The notes beneath the pieces are model-generated. The model ran no database searches and was not told the origin of the DNA. It was given only the letters and a program-made list of their open reading frames with translations. A stretch of DNA of 13,389 bases, from positions 1-13,389 of the forward strand of contig UQRM01000047.1 in assembly GCA_900543485.1 (NCBI GenBank), read 5' to 3'. The stretch comes from an uncultured Eubacterium sp. (GTDB taxonomy: Bacteria > Bacillota > Clostridia > Peptostreptococcales > Anaerovoracaceae). Within the stretch, counting starts at the first letter, position 1. Every line of letters starts with the position of its first letter. This document shows positions 1-6,142 of the stretch, in pieces. A program made the position numbers and the translations under genes.

Positions 1-75
1 CTTTCCGTGGTCTACGTGACCGATCGTTCCGATATTGATATGCGGCTTGGTTCTTTCAAATTTCTGTTTTGCCAT
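1..75 (-). CDS. tuf: Elongation factor Tu, N-terminal fragment (runs off window)
   Basis: Only the first 25 codons are present. They read [20 protein letters not shown] followed by VDHGK, the highly conserved EF-Tu amino terminus. It ends inside the first GTP-binding loop (G1, GHVDHGKT). EF-Tu is the cytoplasmic GTPase that carries aminoacyl-tRNA to the ribosome. The ATG at 75-73 is preceded by a perfect AGGAGG (88-83) at a 7-base spacing, which fixes the start. The gene lies 76 bases downstream of tRNA-Thr(GGU) on the same strand. The same pairing is known from E. coli thrT-tufB and from clostridial sigH-tRNA-Thr-tuf clusters. It is probably transcribed at least partly from the tRNA promoter, since I see no clear promoter in the short gap between them. 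The rest of the gene is outside the window. Confidence 0.97.
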   Translation of the reverse strand, partial: MAKQKFERTKPHINIGTIGHVDHGK

Positions 76-114
76 TTTAATTCCTCCTAAGGTTAAAATA
101 AGTAACAGGCATCA

Positions 115-131
115 ATATCGCAAAGCGATAT
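115..131 (-). other. Perfect 7-bp hairpin between tRNA-Thr and tuf
   Basis: ATATCGC and GCGATAT are exact complements separated by three bases, between the 3' end of tRNA-Thr (152) and the tuf ribosome binding site (88-83). No run of T follows on the minus strand, so it does not look like an intrinsic terminator. It could mark an RNA processing point that separates the tRNA from the tuf mRNA, or stabilise the 5' end of that mRNA. The hairpin is seen directly; the role is inference. Confidence 0.5.
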
Positions 132-151
132 CCAGATGTTTTTTAATATAA

Positions 152-228
152 TGGAGCTGCTGAGCAGACTTGAACTGCCGAACCTCTTCATTACCAATGA
201 AGTGCTCTACCGACTGAGCTACAGCAGC
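152..228 (-). tRNA. tRNA-Thr (anticodon GGT)
   Basis: A complete cloverleaf can be folded by eye. The acceptor stem is GCTGCTG with CAGCAGC. The D stem is GCTC/GAGC. The anticodon stem is CTTCA/TGAAG around loop TTGGTAA, with anticodon GGT at 195-193. The T stem is GGCAG/CTGCT (one G-U pair) around TTCAAGT. The discriminator is T and the CCA end is encoded (154-152). The anticodon reads ACC and ACT threonine codons. The variable region AGGTTC is six bases, one longer than the common AGGTC form, giving 77 rather than 76 bases. It sits just upstream of tuf with its own promoter about nine bases upstream of the mature 5' end. Confidence 0.96.
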
Positions 229-243
229 ACACCAATATTCATT

Positions 244-272
244 ATGGTACTATATTTTAGAGACCATGTCAA
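244..272 (-). promoter_or_regulatory. Promoter for tRNA-Thr (and probably tuf)
   Basis: On the minus strand a perfect -35 box TTGACA (272-267) is followed by a 17-base spacer and TACCAT (249-244), which matches four of six bases of the -10 consensus. Transcription would begin near 237, leaving only about nine bases before the tRNA 5' end. This arrangement is typical of stable RNA promoters. It makes the tRNA-tuf unit independent of the genes upstream. Confidence 0.7.
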
Positions 273-375
273 CAAAATCACAAGGCTTTATGATGATTTT
301 TCGCAGGAATCCCGCCGCAAAGTTACAACGTCTGCATTTTAAATACACGGCCATAAGCTGCGAAGACCCCGGTCT

Positions 376-549
376 TTATGCGCTGGCCACGTCTGCAGCC
401 TCCGTCGGCGTAAAAAGTCCCGGGTAGATACCGCCCAGGATAATGAGTGGCATAAGCAGAGCCGGTATGAACTTCCTCAGAGCTGTAACGAAGGTCCGAA
501 GTGTAACTTCTGAGGCTCTTCGCCCTTTCGCCTTTCTTTTTTCTACGTT
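376..549 (-). pseudogene. Relic of a TRAP transporter large permease subunit (dctM-like)
   Basis: An open stretch of 57 codons without a proper start, bounded by in-frame stops (TGA at 552-550, TAA at 378-376), contains FIPALLMPLIILGG followed by IYPGLFTPTEAADVA. This matches the conserved C-terminal region of the DctM/TRAP large membrane subunit (typically ALLMPVIILGGIYGGIFTPTEAAAVA). That subunit is the main permease of Na+-coupled tripartite transporters for C4-dicarboxylates, sialic acid and similar acids. A basic segment (EKRKAKGRR, then ASEVTLRTFVTALRK) precedes it, as in the loop before that motif. An intact DctM has over 400 residues with 12 or so membrane segments; about one tenth survives here. 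No DctP or DctQ gene is in the window. It lies between purF and tRNA-Thr. The family assignment rests on motif memory, not a search. Confidence 0.75.
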
Positions 550-571
550 TCACAGTTTTACCATTTCTTCG

Positions 572-1907
572 TTACAACTCTGAAAGCTTTCTCTCAAACC
601 TGTCCTTTCGCGTATCGTCAGGTATCTTCGTCGGATATTTCCCATCAAAGCATGCGCTGCAATAATCTCCGCTGCCTATAAGCTTCCCCAGCTCCTCCAC
701 CGGCAGATATCCCAGCGAATCGGCTCCTATCAACCCGGCAGTTTCGCTGACGGTGTGGGAATTTGCTATAAGATTTTCCTTCGAGTCTATATCGGTTCCG
801 TAATAGCATGGGAAGAGGAAAGGCGGCGCCGATATCCTCATATATGAGCACCACCCGCCTGTCTCTGACACTGGCTTCCACCGCGCTGAGCTTTATCCTC
901 ACCTGGTCGAGTCTCAGACTCTGACCCGGTGATATGAATGTCCTTCCTATGTACTTGTTCTTTATCAGACCTATGCCATAAGGTATGCCGGAGGCTCTGC
1001 TGAAACCCAGCGCCGCGTCAAGCCCCGAATCAGGAGCACCGATAACGATATCCGCTTCTACCGGATGCAGCCTCGCCAGTATCTCACCCGCCTTAACTCT
1101 GGCTCTGTGTACCGACACACCATCCAGAACGGAATCAGGTCTTGCAAAATATATGTATTCGAAGATGCACCTTCTCCTTTCCGTGACATCTCCTGTCATA
1201 TCCGAGATGACTCCATCTTCGCTGAATACTATCAGCTCTCCCGGCTCTACATCCCGTATGAATCTTGCCCCTACAGCACTGAGGCCACAGCTTTCAGAGG
1301 CTATCACATACGCTCCGTCCTCCGTCTTCCCGTAGCACAGCGGACGAAATCCATGAGGGTCTCTGACACATATGAGCTTTCGAGGCGACATCAGCACCAG
1401 AGAGTAAGCCCCCTCCAGATATTTTACAGCCGATTTCACCGCCTCCTCTATGGACGATGTCCTGAGTCTCTCTCTTGTTATGATATAGGCTATGGTCTCC
1501 GTATCGCTGGTAGAGTGAAAGATGGCTCCCGAAAGTTCCAGTTCATCCCGCAGCTTTCCTGCGTTGCTGAGGTTGCCGTTGTGAGCCAGGGCCATCCTGC
1601 CCTTCTGGTGATTCACCTCTATCGGTTGGCAGTTATTGCGGTTGCTGGCCCCGGTGGTCCCGTAGCGCACGTGTCCCACAGCCATCTTCCCCTGAGGGAG
1701 CTTTGCCAGCACATCCTTTGAAAACACGTCGCTCACCAGTCCCAGATCCTTGTGGGAGGAAAAGACTCCGTCGTCGTTGACCACTATGCCACAGCTTTCC
1801 TGCCCACGATGCTGGAGGGCATATAGCCCGTAATAGCTCATACCTGCCACGTCCGCCACCTTCGGCGTCATTACTCCGAAGACTCCGCATTCCTCTCTCG
1901 GCTTCAT
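572..1907 (-). pseudogene. purF: Amidophosphoribosyltransferase, disrupted by deletion and frameshift
   Basis: PurF makes 5-phosphoribosylamine from glutamine and PRPP, the first step of purine synthesis. The first 355 codons (1907-843) are intact. They show a short propeptide before the nucleophile Cys7 (MKPREECGVFGV), the Ntn glutaminase domain (HVRYGTTG, AHNGNL), a cluster-ligand Cys at 247, and the start of the phosphoribosyltransferase domain (APDSG, LIKNKYIGRTF, VRIKLSAV, RRVVLI). At about 848-837 roughly 25 codons are missing that would hold the PRPP loop (VDDSIVRGTT in relatives). The sequence resumes in another frame as YMRISAPPFLFPCYYG and runs to a TAA at 574-572. This second part keeps the remaining Fe-S cysteines (FPCYYG, YCSACF). 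In the original frame translation continues with unrelated residues to a stop at 645, giving 420 aa. The start overlaps the glnN stop (ATGA), so the two are translationally coupled. Phosphoribosyl transfer should be lost; a glutaminase remnant is possible. An assembly error is the main alternative. Confidence 0.88.
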
Positions 1908-4003
1908 TGTCCACCTCCGGAAAACAGCAGGTCTCCGTATACAGGCATCGGCCAGCGCACGGCATCCACCCTCTTTTCAAGCTCGTCCACGACTTCTCTT
2001 ATCTCGTCCATTATCGGCAGTACCTTCCTGCAGAAGAACTCTGCCGCATCTCTGACGTCGGAATCAGGATCGAACTCCTCGAGGGTCCACTCCAAATCGC
2101 TGCTCTTGTCATGCAGCTCATCCAAAAGTCCTGACAACGCTGATATCATCTTCTTTTCGGTCCTGCACACGGCGTCCGCTCCTATCAAGTCCTTCTTGAC
2201 CGCGGCTGTCTCGGCCAGCTCTCTGATATAGGCAGCCACGGCAGGCACGATATCCCTGTTCACCATATCCAGAAGTGTCAAGGCCTCTATGTTGACGTTC
2301 TTGTAATATTCCTCATAAAGTATACTCTGTCTGGCTTCCAGCTCCAGCCTCGTGAGCACCTTATGCTTTTCAAACAGCTCCACATTCTTTTCAGCGGTGA
2401 AGTACGGCAGGGCATCGACAGTAGTTTTCAGATTCAACAAACCTCTCGATTCCGCCTCCCTCACCCATTCGGCGGAGTAGTTATCTCCGTTAAAGACGAT
2501 ACGCTTATGGGCAGAGTAAGTTTCGCGCACAAGCTCTCTTGCAGCCTTTTCCACATCTTCCGTCCCCTCGAGCGCATCTGCGAACTGTCTCAGAGACTCG
2601 GCCACCATAGTGTTGAGCATGTATGCCGGACAGGATACGGCCGTTCTCGAACCGGCCATCCTGAATTCGAATCTGCTTCCCGTAAAGGCAAAAGGCGATG
2701 TCCTGTTCCTGTCAGTCGTATCCTTCTTTATGTCCGGCAGGACAGCCGCTTTCAGACCCATTCTCCTTTCTCGCTCAGGCACCGACGTCTTTCCTTCTTC
2801 CACGGCCTCCATGACCTCAAGCAGGTCATCTCCCAGAAATACGGAGATTATGGCCGGCGGCGCTTCGTTGCCACCCAATCTGTGGTCATTGCTGGCTCCG
2901 GAGACAGATATCCTCAGCAGATCCTGATAATCGTCCACGGCTTTTATAACTGCACTCAGCAACAGCAGGAACCTGGTGTTGGAAACAGGATCTTTTCCCG
3001 GCTTCAGCAGGTTCTCGCCATCCTCGGTGGCGATGGACCAGTTGATGTGCTTGCCACTGCCGTTTATGCCGGCGAAAGGTTTTTCGTGAAGCAGGCATCT
3101 CAACCCGTGTCTCTCCGCCACGCGCTTCATCATCTCCATAGTAAGCTGGTTGTAGTCCGAAGCGATGTTGGCAGTGCTGAATATAGGAGCCAGCTCATGT
3201 TGGGAAGGCGCCACCTCATTGTGCTCGGTACTGGCCGGAATTCCCAACTGCCACAGCTCATTGTCAAGGTCAGCCATATATTCGGCCACCTTGGTCTTGA
3301 TGACTCCGAAATAGTGATCATCCAGCTCCTGAGTTTTAGGCGGCTTTGCCCCCACCAGCGTCCTTCCGCAGTACCTCAGATCCTTTCGCTTTTTGTAAAG
3401 CTCCGCAGGTATCAGGAAGTATTCCTGCTCCGGCCCTACAGTTGTAGTGACTCTCGAGACTTCTTCCCCGAAGATCCTCATCAGTCTCACAGCCTGCCTG
3501 TCGAGGGCCTCCATGGAAAGGAGCAGCGGCGTCTTCTTGTCAAGAGCTTCCCCATCGTACGAGCAGAAAACCGTCGGTATGCACATGGTGTTTCCCTTTA
3601 TGAAAACGTACGAGCTTGGATCCCAGGCCGTATATCCTCTCGCCTCAAAGGTAGCTCTTATACCTCCTGACGGGAAACTGGAGGCATCCGGCTCTCCCTT
3701 TATCAGCTCTTTTCCGGAGAAATTGGTCATTATAGCTCCATTCTTGTCAGGGAACATGAAGCTGTCGTGCTTTTCCGCCGTCACTCCTGTCATTGGCTGG
3801 AACCAATGAGTGAAGTGGGTAGCCCCCTTTTCCATGGCCCAGTTTTTCATAGCTGTGGCTATTACATCCGCCGTCGTTCCATCAAGCTCAGTACCTTCTT
3901 CGATATGTCTGTGAAGGGCTTCGTACGCCTTCTCCGGCAACCGCTCCTTCATGACCACATCGCTGAACACTTTTTCTCCAAAAATCTCCGATATCCTGTC
4001 CAT
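1904..4003 (-). CDS. glnN: Glutamine synthetase type III
   Basis: This 699-residue protein joins ammonia to glutamate with ATP in the cytoplasm. Its length and motifs are those of the large GSIII class (about 700 aa), not the 440-470 aa GSI. Motifs in order are ATHFTHWFQPMTGVTAEKHD (61-80), the metal-binding region GPEQEYFL (190-197), NEVAPSQHELAPIF (262-275), KPFAGINGSGKHINWS (308-323), GGNEAPPAIISVFLG (377-391) and RTSPFAFTGSRFEFRMAGS (434-452). The chosen ATG at 4003-4001 has GGGAGGA (4019-4013) nine bases upstream and gives the usual GSIII beginning. An upstream ATG at 4072 would overlap asnB and add 23 unfamiliar residues, so I reject it. The gene starts 19 bases after asnB and its stop overlaps the purF start, so it shares the Asn-type T-box operon. 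It would supply glutamine to AsnB and PurF. I see no adjacent glnR or glnB gene. Confidence 0.96.
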   Translation of the reverse strand: MDRISEIFGEKVFSDVVMKERLPEKAYEALHRHIEEGTELDGTTADVIATAMKNWAMEKGATHFTHWFQPMTGVTAEKHDSFMFPDKNGAIMTNFSGKELIKGEPDASSFPSGGIRATFEARGYTAWDPSSYVFIKGNTMCIPTVFCSYDGEALDKKTPLLLSMEALDRQAVRLMRIFGEEVSRVTTTVGPEQEYFLIPAELYKKRKDLRYCGRTLVGAKPPKTQELDDHYFGVIKTKVAEYMADLDNELWQLGIPASTEHNEVAPSQHELAPIFSTANIASDYNQLTMEMMKRVAERHGLRCLLHEKPFAGINGSGKHINWSIATEDGENLLKPGKDPVSNTRFLLLLSAVIKAVDDYQDLLRISVSGASNDHRLGGNEAPPAIISVFLGDDLLEVMEAVEEGKTSVPERERRMGLKAAVLPDIKKDTTDRNRTSPFAFTGSRFEFRMAGSRTAVSCPAYMLNTMVAESLRQFADALEGTEDVEKAARELVRETYSAHKRIVFNGDNYSAEWVREAESRGLLNLKTTVDALPYFTAEKNVELFEKHKVLTRLELEARQSILYEEYYKNVNIEALTLLDMVNRDIVPAVAAYIRELAETAAVKKDLIGADAVCRTEKKMISALSGLLDELHDKSSDLEWTLEEFDPDSDVRDAAEFFCRKVLPIMDEIREVVDELEKRVDAVRWPMPVYGDLLFSGGGQ

Positions 4004-4022
4004 TATCCCATTTCCTCCCTTC

Positions 4023-5609
4023 TCATATACCACTTTCGCCATAGTTAGACAGTGCTCTTGCACTCGGATCATCCACGTCGCATCCTTCCCACTGCCTGTT
4101 TGGCATCCAGAAATCCTTTATCATCTCTGCCTGACCGGGATACTGCTCCTCGAACAACTCCCGATACAGCAGTGATTCCTTGGTAAACGGGATGCAATGA
4201 TACGCGTACTTCTTTCTTTTCTTCGCGAACGCCTCGTCACTATAGCGTTTTTCAGCGTATTTCTTTATATCGTCTGCCAGCGAATGTCCGACGGCGTCGC
4301 TGAAGGCTGCCTTTTCCCTGTACAGTATGTGGTGTGGCAGATAGTCGCCTTCGAAGGCCTTTCTGAGCAGATACTTGCCCTTCCCGTATATGTTTATCTT
4401 CTTCGCCGGGTCTATGGCCATCACATATCTGACGAAATCCAGGTCTCCGAACGGCACCCTGGCTTCGATAGAGTTGTCGCTTATGCACCTGTCGGCTCTC
4501 AGCACGTCGTACATGTATATCTCGCTTATCCTCTTTACCGATTCCTGCTGAAAAGCCTCCGGCGACGGTGCGAAGTCGGTGTATTTGTACCCGAACAGTT
4601 CGTCGGATATCTCGCCGGTCAGCAATACCTTCACGTCGGTGGTTTCTCTGATAGCCTTACAGACGAGATACATTCCCATTCCCGCCCTTATGGTGGTTAT
4701 ATCGAATGTCCCCATTGCCCCTATGACCTCCCTGAGGGAACTGAGGACCATATCCGTATCTATTATTATCTCGGTGTGCTGGCTTCCTATATATTCCGCC
4801 GCCTCCGCGGCGTATTTCAAATCGATAGCATCCTCCTCCATTCCTATAGCAAAGGTCCTTATAGGTTTTTCAGGCATCAATTTCTGTGCTATGGCGCAAA
4901 CAAGCGAACTGTCCAGACCCCCGCTCAGAAGAAAGCCAAGCGGCGCATCGGAATCCAGTCTCTTGGCAACTCCGGCTATCAGCTTTTCCCTGATGTTTTC
5001 GCATATGATGTCTATATCGTCTTCGCAGTACCGGCTGACAGCTGTAACGTCTGTATATCTGTGGAATTCCCCGTCCTTGTAATAATGCCCCGGCGGGAAC
5101 GGCATTATCTTATCGGTCAGTCCCACCAGGTTTCCGGCTTCACTGGCGAAGAACATCCCTCCCATCTCGGATCGGCCGTAAAAGAGGGGCCTTATGCCGA
5201 TGGGATCTCTCGCCGCGACGAAGGAGCCCCTCCTGCTGTCGTAGATCACCATAGCGAACTCAGCATCTAACTTCGTGAACATATCCACACCATACTTTCT
5301 GTACAGCGGTAATATGATCTCACAATCGCTGTCAGATTCGAACATGTACCCTTCTTCTTCAAGGTTCTCTTTGACCTGTCTGAATCCGTACAGCTCTCCA
5401 TTGCATACCACATAGTCTCCATCTCTCTCGAAGGGCTGCATCCCTGCCTCTCCAGGATCCATGATGGCCAGCCTGTGGAATCCCAGTATTCCTCCGTCCG
5501 TCTCGATAACACGGGACATATCCGGCCCCCTTGGAACGCTCCTCTCAAATCCTTCCATAAATTTCTCGAAACAGGTGTCTTTTCCTTCATACCCCATTAT
5601 CGAACACAT
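4023..5609 (-). CDS. asnB: Glutamine-hydrolysing asparagine synthetase B
   Basis: This 528-residue enzyme makes asparagine from aspartate, glutamine and ATP. The N-terminal Ntn glutaminase domain begins MCSIMG, with Cys2 as nucleophile once Met is removed, followed by GFHRLAIMD (43-51) and the CNGELYGF segment (69-76). The C-terminal synthetase domain carries the pyrophosphate loop LLSGGLDSSL (227-236) and LLTGEISDELFGY (329-341), where Ile replaces the usual second Gly of GEGSDELF. It also has SIEARVPFGD (380-389), typical of the family. The start at 5609 is fixed by the need for Cys at position 2 and by AAGGAG (5622-5617) seven bases upstream. The longer frame from 5741 runs through the T-box terminator and is rejected. 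Length is close to the short clostridial AsnB type (about 525-530 aa; E. coli 554). It is the first gene of asnB-glnN-purF, behind a T-box. Confidence 0.96.
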   Translation of the reverse strand: MCSIMGYEGKDTCFEKFMEGFERSVPRGPDMSRVIETDGGILGFHRLAIMDPGEAGMQPFERDGDYVVCNGELYGFRQVKENLEEEGYMFESDSDCEIILPLYRKYGVDMFTKLDAEFAMVIYDSRRGSFVAARDPIGIRPLFYGRSEMGGMFFASEAGNLVGLTDKIMPFPPGHYYKDGEFHRYTDVTAVSRYCEDDIDIICENIREKLIAGVAKRLDSDAPLGFLLSGGLDSSLVCAIAQKLMPEKPIRTFAIGMEEDAIDLKYAAEAAEYIGSQHTEIIIDTDMVLSSLREVIGAMGTFDITTIRAGMGMYLVCKAIRETTDVKVLLTGEISDELFGYKYTDFAPSPEAFQQESVKRISEIYMYDVLRADRCISDNSIEARVPFGDLDFVRYVMAIDPAKKINIYGKGKYLLRKAFEGDYLPHHILYREKAAFSDAVGHSLADDIKKYAEKRYSDEAFAKKRKKYAYHCIPFTKESLLYRELFEEQYPGQAEMIKDFWMPNRQWEGCDVDDPSARALSNYGESGI

Positions 5610-5646
5610 GGCAGCACTCCTTTCCTCCTGCCTTTGGCAGGATCCG

Positions 5647-5697
5647 CGTAAAATATAAAAGTGGCTATTCTCCTCTAAATATAGGACGAATAGCCAC
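5647..5697 (-). terminator. Intrinsic terminator of the T-box leader
   Basis: GTGGCTATTC (5697-5688) and GAATAGCCAC (5670-5661) form a perfect 10-bp stem with a 17-base loop. TTTTATATTTT follows on the minus strand. It lies between the T-box motif and the asnB ribosome binding site, so it is the regulated attenuator of the operon rather than the end of a gene. Confidence 0.92.
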
Positions 5698-5969
5698 ATA
5701 TCCGCGGTGCCACCTATGTTGAGCTTACGAAGAAGCCCCACCTTTCCAACCCAACAGTTGTATCGGCTGTAACGGGCCGATCCCGTCTCCCCTACTTTCT
5801 TTCGAATTTTCTTCCGCGCTCCTGCGTCTGTATCCGACGATTTCGGTTCACAGCTCCGAAGTGTTATTCACCTGAGTCCTTCCACCGGGTTTCCACTATC
5901 CCCGACTCACTGCGGGCGGCCGCCCAGACTACTTCTCTTCATCATCGCCTTTGATATATTCTTTTATTG
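5647..5969 (-). promoter_or_regulatory. T-box riboswitch upstream of asnB, probably sensing tRNA-Asn
   Basis: The leader between the promoter and asnB has the T-box layout. A Stem I region opens with GATGAAGAGAAGTAG (5943-5929) and has an upper helix TGAGTC/GACTCA. A Stem III hairpin CGGG-CCCG lies at 5785-5773, followed by GTTACAGCC. The T-box motif AGGTGGCACCGCGG (5715-5702) is nearly canonical, and a terminator follows. Uncharged cognate tRNA binding should favour the antiterminator and switch on asnB-glnN-purF. The base after TGG (C, 5709) should pair with discriminator G73, which fits tRNA-Asn but not Pro (A73) or the U-ending tRNA-Thr in this window. A candidate Asn specifier AAC lies at 5848-5846 in GTGAACCGAAATC, but the specifier register is uncertain. 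The class is clear; the amino acid is inferred from the downstream gene, the discriminator match and this triplet. Confidence 0.9.
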
Positions 5970-5975
5970 GCTCTA

Positions 5976-6004
5976 ATGATAATATCGCTTTGGTTCATTG
6001 TCAA
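5976..6004 (-). promoter_or_regulatory. Promoter of the T-box/asnB operon
   Basis: A perfect TTGACA (6004-5999), a 17-base spacer and TATCAT (5981-5976, five of six to consensus) form a strong vegetative sigma-A type promoter. The predicted start, near 5969, is about 20 bases before the first Stem I bases. That is where a T-box transcript should begin. Confidence 0.85.
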
Positions 6005-6028
6005 CAGTTTTTTGGTTATTTTTTGTTA

Positions 6029-6057
6029 TTTTGACACAAATTACAGAAATGTCAAAA
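6029..6057. repeat. Inverted repeat in the asnB upstream spacer
   Basis: TTTTGACA (6029-6036) and TGTCAAAA (6050-6057) are exact 8-bp inverted copies separated by 13 AT-rich bases. They lie 25 bases upstream of the asnB -35 box. The symmetry would suit a dimeric regulator, or it could form a weak hairpin after the Schlafen-type gene. No T-run suitable for a good terminator follows the arm on either strand. The function is unknown. Confidence 0.45.
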
Positions 6058-6065
6058 AACATTGG

Positions 6066-6142
6066 GACGCAATTAATCAGCAAATAATTGCTGTTTGACG
6101 CAATTAATCAGCAAATAATTGCTGTTTGACGCAATTAATCAG
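6066..6142. repeat. 31-bp tandem repeat, two full copies and a 15-bp partial
   Basis: Copies occupy 6066-6096 and 6097-6127 and are identical, each starting GACGCAATTAATCAG. A third partial copy of 15 bp (6128-6142) contains the stop codon of the Schlafen-type gene (TAA at 6137-6135). Each full unit spans CAGCAA-four bases-TTGCTG (6078-6093 and 6109-6124), a 6-bp hairpin. The array therefore looks like tandem duplication of the extreme 3' end of that gene with some downstream DNA. The unspaced units and low copy number rule out a CRISPR array. Confidence 0.9.

Noticed and set aside
312..338. Possible terminator after purF (short GC hairpin near 305-315)
   Set aside because: The stem is about five pairs with a G-U and there is no T-run on the minus strand. 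It is not convincing.
323..553. 76-codon open frame on the minus strand with an ATG
   Set aside because: It overlaps the dctM relic in a different frame. The relic frame carries the recognisable TRAP motif, and this frame shows only low-complexity basic sequence.
2363..3670. 435-codon open frame on the plus strand
   Set aside because: It lies entirely opposite glnN, has no recognisable domain and no convincing ribosome binding site. It is an antisense shadow of a GC-biased gene.
4004..4072. Upstream ATG giving a 722-residue glutamine synthetase
   Set aside because: It would overlap the end of asnB and add residues not seen in the family. The ATG at 4003 has a strong ribosome binding site at proper distance.
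4197..5270. 357-codon open frame on the plus strand
   Set aside because: It is opposite asnB, whose motifs are unmistakable. The antisense translation has no coherent family features.
5914..5925. NotI-type site GCGGCCGC as a sign of vector or cloning artefact
   Set aside because: It is embedded in an otherwise continuous T-box leader with no vector-like flanks. A natural hairpin is more likely.
6066..6142. Possible CRISPR array
   Set aside because: The units are directly adjacent, with no unique spacers and only 2.5 copies, and there are no cas genes. A simple tandem repeat explains it.
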